From Evernia prunastri (taxonomy: Eukaryota > Ascomycota > Lecanoromycetes > Lecanorales > Parmeliaceae): DNA of 64,000 nucleotides. The position numbers were made by a program, and so were the translations under genes. The notes under the pieces were generated by a model. It was given only the letters and a program-made list of their open reading frames with translations. It was not told where the DNA came from and ran no database searches. The stretch lies in contig NKYR01000165.1 of NCBI GenBank assembly GCA_003184365.1, positions 1 through 64,000 of the forward strand. Reading direction: 5' to 3'. Shown piece by piece: positions 59,470 through 64,000 of this stretch (the stretch's first letter is position 1; each line of letters starts with the position of its first letter).

Positions 59470-60714
59470 TTATGACGTGACGTGAGTTGCCGATGTCGCT
59501 GGTACTACTCTTGACTGATGGACATTTTGCATCGCCTGGAGTATTGCACTCCGAATAGCGACGTGACCACGAGATTTGGGATGGAAAACGCGCCAATAGT
59601 TACTCATTCGAGCATTCTCTCCTCCCGCAACACTTTCAGCTGCAGAACCAAGAGTAGGGATGGTGTTTGCGCCTGAACCGTTGACTGATACAAGTCGTGG
59701 AGTGCTGATTTTCCGATCAGTTACTAGTCGGGCGCCATCTGGGAGAGTTCTGTTAAGAGAATATCGAGAATGTTTGGTTGCTGTTTCGTTCATACCGGAG
59801 GAGGCTCCAAGACTTGTCGCCTGGTTGATAGGGTCCGGCGTTGTACCAAGCGCGAAAAACCACGTGTCATCATCATTTGGATTTGGCTCGAAGCGGTCAC
59901 AGAAGCGATGGCCTTCAAAAAGAGCGTCATAGTCAACATACGTTGCGTCGTTGCCAAAAACATCAACCGCTGTTTTGATCATTTGGTTGAGTGCGATGGC
60001 CAGACGATTCATCCTTCTGCGCCTGTCTTGCGTGAGATACTCCGCCGGTAGTAGAGCGAAATCGAGCCCAAAGATAACCCCGTTGCACTGCGTGGTCTCG
60101 CTGTTGAAGAATCGAGCATAGCCCGTCACAAAAATATGGAAACCTGATCCATATTGCCTTCTGCCAAGATTTCGTACTGCTCGGATCACGCCTGCAAGGC
60201 CGTCTTTAAATTCTTCACTCTCTAGGACGTCGAATCCATTCTGTATCACATCATCGCAACTTCGACCATCAGGGACTCTTATCGAGTAGATACAGGTCAG
60301 AATCAAAGGGAGTATACCAATGTCGCTATCACCCATCGTGATAGTGACGAACTACGGGGCAGCACCCCATGCCGGCCTCCCTGGACTGTCTTGCTGGCTC
60401 AGCTGGAAGGCGATAATCTCTGGGCATGTTGCACCGCTGCAGGCAACGAAACTAAATCTCTCGGGATTCGGATGAATCGGTCCTGGGCCCCGTTGCATTA
60501 TCTCAGGGTAGGCGTTGCTGCACCTGAAGCATAAATTTGGATCAGACTCCGGCTTATCTCCAGCCCCAATACCGGAGGCATATGAATATCCCATTGCGGT
60601 CCATTCATTAATGGCATTGGGAGAGGCCAGGAAGTTTGGGGTAAGTAAAGACAGATTCTGACCAGAGGCTGGTGAGAGGCAAAGTATGAAAAGGAACAAG
60701 TACTGCACGACCAT
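59470..60714 (-). pseudogene. SGNH-type secreted lipase/esterase with an in-frame TAG
   Basis: One continuous frame from the ATG at 60714 (signal peptide MVVQYLFLFILCLSPASG) to the stop at 59470, 415 codons, interrupted only by TAG at 60352-60354. Before the stop are MGYSYASGIGAGDKP (normally GDSYASGIGAG), CFRCSNAYPEIM, FSFVACSGATC and EIIAFQL. After it are FVTITMGDSDIGILPLI (normally GGNDxGF), CDDVIQ and, near the end, FHPKSRGHVAI with the catalytic-type His. So the family order is intact. The block-I Asp is replaced by Tyr and the block-III Asn by Ser, both key positions in SGNH hydrolases. The stop falls between GAAP and FVTI, where an ordinary residue is expected. The gene is most likely dead, with some active-site decay. 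Confidence 0.7.
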
Positions 60715-61226
60715 AGTGTACTGACTTGATGACCTCAGTAGCAAAATATGTATAGCGTCCGTTCGTTCTTTATGTTGCAACAAGCCATGGCAAGCCGAAA
60801 ATGATTTGCAAAGATGAGCGCAGTCTCTTGTGTTTTCCACGAAAGTGACACTCCGGGCGCAGTAGCGGCCTTGAAGGAGGTACGGAATGATCGAACCGCC
60901 GGCAGTTTCAAGATGAATCCTCGCCCACGCCGAGGAATGCCATCGTAAAACGGCACGGAGAGACTCGGGACAATCCTTTTTCTTGCAGGCGGAGATCCTG
61001 TTCCCCAGATCGGATATACCACCCGTTCCCGCCGGATCTGGCGCCTGTGTCAATCTTTAAAGATCCACCAGGGCTTGGACAATGGATGCGCAACGGCCTA
61101 TTCTTGGCCGCATGATCCCGCTATTGCATTAATATTGTGACCAATCATCGGGAAGAGAACTGATTGGTGGTAAGTCTCGGCTCCTTATTTTTACACTCCG
61201 ACGGCAAAGGCGAGCCTCGCTAATGT

Positions 61227-62393
61227 TGCATGCTATTCATGGAATAATTTCACCCATGCATAGAATATCTCATCCATGGATTATACGGTTATCCATGGAT
61301 GATTATGTCATTCATGGTAGTGTATCATACATCTCATGGGCAAAATTCCACCATTACCACATATCTTCCATGGATAAGTTGTATCATTCATGGATGCTAC
61401 TTAGTCTACTACTTCTTTTGCCTCTTCTTACCACCCCCCATCATGATTTTGTCAGTCATGTCATTGCCCTTGCTGGCAGCTCATCTTCCAGTGGAGTTTC
61501 GTCGCTGTCGCTTACCCTCTCTCTTATCCTTGTCCTTGTTCTTATCCTGATCTCGTACTTTATAACCGCGTTGAATTCTTATAGTCATTGTTGAAATATT
61601 CGAACAGTCTGAAGTGTTATCTTAATTTGTTCCACCATGACAGGCAATGAAGTATTTGACGTCTGTCTTGACACATGCACATCGTCGTGTAGAACATCAT
61701 GTTTTTTGGTCTCTACAGCCACAGTGAACAGACACCTTCTCTGTGATACTCTCCTGAGCAAGAGAAGACGATATAAGAGTTTCATTGTCAACTTGAAAAG
61801 ATAATGCATTGATTAATTGAGCAGCTGAGAATGACATATTGAAAGAATGAGAAGTTTTTAGATGTTTTGAAAGATAAAGAATGTGGACAGAAGGTAAGAA
61901 TGTAAGTGAGAATATGAGAATACGATCAAATAACGAGAATGTCAGTCAGGTATTTATATACAAATAAGAGCTCTTATCCTCGACGACAATAAAAATACGA
62001 AGATCGTTCTCGATGTCAAACAGAATCCGAAGAGACTTCTTCTTTGATAGCAGAAAGAGTCGAAGTACCTCGATCTCGATCACAAAATCGATCCGAAGAA
62101 GACAATGGATATAGCTTCAAATGTGGCTGTCGAGGTGGCTGCAGAAAAAGTGTGTATAGCTTCAAATGATGGCTGCATGGCTGCATCAAGGCTTCGGTGG
62201 CTGCATTGTGGAGACCCATACATTGTGGAGGCCCAAGCACAATAACCATGGATGAGATATATCGTCCGTGGATGCCATGTGGTAGTGGTGGAATTTTTGC
62301 CCATGAGATGTATGATACACTACCATGAATGACATAATCATCCATGGATAATCGTATTATCCATGGATGACGATAATCCACCAATAGCATGCA
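61227..62393. mobile_element. Long inverted-repeat element (MITE-like), about 1.17 kb
   Basis: The left arm (61227-61237 TGCATGCTATT, then about 61273-61361) is the reverse complement of the right arm (about 62278-62370, ending AATAGCATGCA at 62393). Shared pieces include GGATGATTATGTCATTCATG and GTGTATCATACATCTCATGG. CCATGG palindromes recur within each arm. The interior has no transposase-like frame and includes GCAGCCATGCAGCC-type repeats. No clear target duplication was found, so the exact ends are provisional. Confidence 0.65.
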
Positions 62394-62902
62394 CCTTAAA
62401 ATGAGGTGTACAGGTCGCATAGATCTTGTTTTAGCCCGTGTTTCACGTTATGTTCAACGGCTTCCTGTTGACTATTCCAGTCGTCATGAGGTGGGATTGT
62501 GACCTATTCGGAATGCGGCATTAGAGTTCCTGGGTCAGCATTTCTTACGAGCGCTCTCTTTTCCTGACCCATGGAGTACAGCGTCGTTGACTGGGATGAA
62601 GATCTTATTGCCCTGGAAGGATTTCATCTTGCCGTCCCAGAAGCAGGAATTATGCCAGCCTCTCAGGATGGCGCGCAAGACCGAGACCAGTTCATCAGAG
62701 ATCCACAACTACCTGCGCTCTGCGCTGAAAAGAGTGCTTTGATGCGGCGCATCCAGAAAACGGGAACTCCGTCGAGATCAATCTTCCCCTCTTCCTACCA
62801 GGTAGTATGAAATCTTTATTGTCGACACAGTAGAGATTCATTCATGCCAGTGCCTGCGACTTTCAATTAGTCATTCTCTCCAAATGTGATAACAGAAGAA
62901 CG
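62394..62902. other. Spacer before the ML-domain gene
   Basis: A 79-codon frame from the ATG at 62571 (MEYSVVDWDEDLIALEG) to 62810 has no recognised family and could be chance or a small gene. No other feature seen. Confidence 0.3.
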
Positions 62903-63631
62903 ATGGCAACATCCTCGATCGGAAAGCCTAAACCTTTTTTGCTGACTCTAGTCATTATTCTCAGATTTTGTCATGGTCTTTCTTTGGTCGACTCGCCTAC
63001 ACTGACACTTGACACAAGCATCAATACGAACGCGGGTAGCAATGTCAGGGCCCCTGCTGGTACTCGAGTTCCTGGAGGATCGCCGTTCACCTATGTCGGA
63101 AACCCTACAAAAAACCTCCTCAGGATAGATTCACTCGAGATGAGCCCCAACCCATGCACACTGTAGGTCATGTCACCCTATTTCGCCTGCTTGAAACCCA
63201 TTTGCAAGCGTCACTGACCTCGCTGTCTCGATACGGACGTTCACAGTGCACTATATTAGCCAAGGGGTTCTTCAAGCAAGACAGCCCTTCCATCCGTCTC
63301 TACTTCAATATAACGAGCGAAGATGCCGGGGAAATGAAACCCGTATTCGTTGTTGAAGATGACTTCTGCGACTGGGTAGACGTAAGGCAAGGTGGAGCCA
63401 AGAGCTGTCCCCCCAAGCGGGGAACAGCAGTCATAAGATTCGAGACTCTGTTGGTGCAGGGCTGGATTCCGGAGGTGAGAGAGGTGTCGTGTCTGAGCCA
63501 CTTGTACATGCCCACTAACAGCTTCGCAGGCGAAGTACGGCATCGATATAGACGTCACCTCGAAGGGCGCGTTGGTGTCTCATATCTATACGGATTTGCA
63601 ACTTGAAGACCCTATGTCCAATTCCTCCTAG
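62903..63631 (+). CDS. Secreted ML-domain (NPC2-like) lipid-binding protein
   Basis: The ATG at 62903 starts a signal peptide (FLLTLVIILRFCHG) and a mature start that includes VPGGSPFTYVGNPTKN and DSLEMSPNPC. These are the opening strands of fungal ML domains (phosphatidylglycerol/phosphatidylinositol transfer or NPC2-like proteins). A second exon from about 63248 gives CTILAKGFFKQDSP, MKPVFVVEDDFCDWV and AKSCPPKRGTAVI, with the family's paired cysteines. A last exon after an intron (donor after 63474, acceptor FSFAG-region near 63529) gives AKYGIDIDVTSKGALV and ends at the TAG 63629-63631. The fold binds a lipid in a beta-sandwich pocket. The first intron (about 63165-63247) could not be placed to the base, and its phase is unresolved, so a defect there is possible. 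Confidence 0.6.
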
Positions 63632-64000
63632 TGGATCACTGGACATAGCTCATTGTAAGGCCTCGTCTCGGACTCTGCTAAGCCGCTTGTTTGATGTTGC
63701 AAGATCGCATGTTTGAATTCGAACGACCCAGGAAGAGCGGCAACAGGAGGCACCTCGCTTTCTTTTCGCACAATATCTGTGGGTATTGATTATGGAGAAA
63801 GGTCTCTCCCTGCCAAAGGACATGACAAATTGACGACAATTCAAGAGAAAAATGAAAAACGTGGCGGTTGCCTTTCCTCTGTGGAAACGCGCCTGAGCCG
63901 TACGACGGATTTCGATGATCTCTTCCGGAACTTTTTCTCTAAATGCGTGGCTTTCGTTACGTGATTTGCGACTCGAGAGATTGCTTGTCACGATATAGGC
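63632..64000. other. Right end, no supportable gene
   Basis: Two opposed frames of 83 and 113 codons overlap each other here. Neither has a recognisable motif. Confidence 0.35.

Overview
The window looks like nuclear DNA of a filamentous ascomycete (Pezizomycotina). Genes carry many short introns (about 46-175 nt) with GT..AG ends and CTAAC/CTGAC-type branch sites. The gene families are typically fungal: highly reducing polyketide synthases (HR-PKS), an FSH1 hydrolase, a DHA1-type MFS transporter, microsomal P450s, a CHAT protease and small secreted proteins. There is no bacterial-type operon, CRISPR array or phage signal. The species cannot be named from sequence alone. Exon joins were worked out by reading frames and splice sites by hand; for the two PKS genes, the transporter, both P450s and the hydrolases the frames close, except at the PKS2 break described below.

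Left flank, 1-14.9 kb. AT-rich gene-free DNA (1-900) is followed by a broken 5'-truncated phenylalanine/histidine ammonia-lyase gene, a possible HET-protein remnant, a secreted protein gene and a hypothetical gene that has an early stop. Next comes a divergent pair: an uncharacterised 247-aa protein on the minus strand and a large TPR/CHAT caspase-like protein on the plus strand. A small broken secreted-protein gene follows.

Core, 14.9-54.8 kb. This is a biosynthetic gene cluster built round two complete-looking HR-PKS genes, PKS1 (minus, nine exons, about 2579 aa) and PKS2 (plus, twelve exons, about 2500 aa). Both have the order KS-AT-DH-MT-ER-KR-ACP. Between and beside them lie an FSH1/LovG-type hydrolase, an acidic protein of unknown role, a HotDog thioesterase-like membrane protein, an MFS exporter, a P450, an alpha/beta hydrolase and a CYP52-like P450. 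The likely logic is two reduced methylated polyketide chains, release by the hydrolase(s), oxidation by the P450s and export by the transporter. No pathway transcription factor is visible. PKS2 has a one-base frame break just after its methyltransferase domain in this assembly, so either the sequence is wrong there or the gene is dead. PKS1 has an unusual KR active site.

Right flank, 54.8-64 kb. Degenerate genes dominate: a Cys-rich single-pass membrane protein and an SGNH-type secreted lipase, both with in-frame stops. Two inverted-repeat elements and a small ML-domain lipid-binding secreted protein gene complete the window.

Repeats include a 625-bp MITE with TA target duplications upstream of PKS2, three other inverted-repeat structures, a tandemly duplicated microsatellite-rich block joined at an N (25455), and a promoter-like module of about 115 bp present upstream of the MFS gene and again upstream of the MITE.
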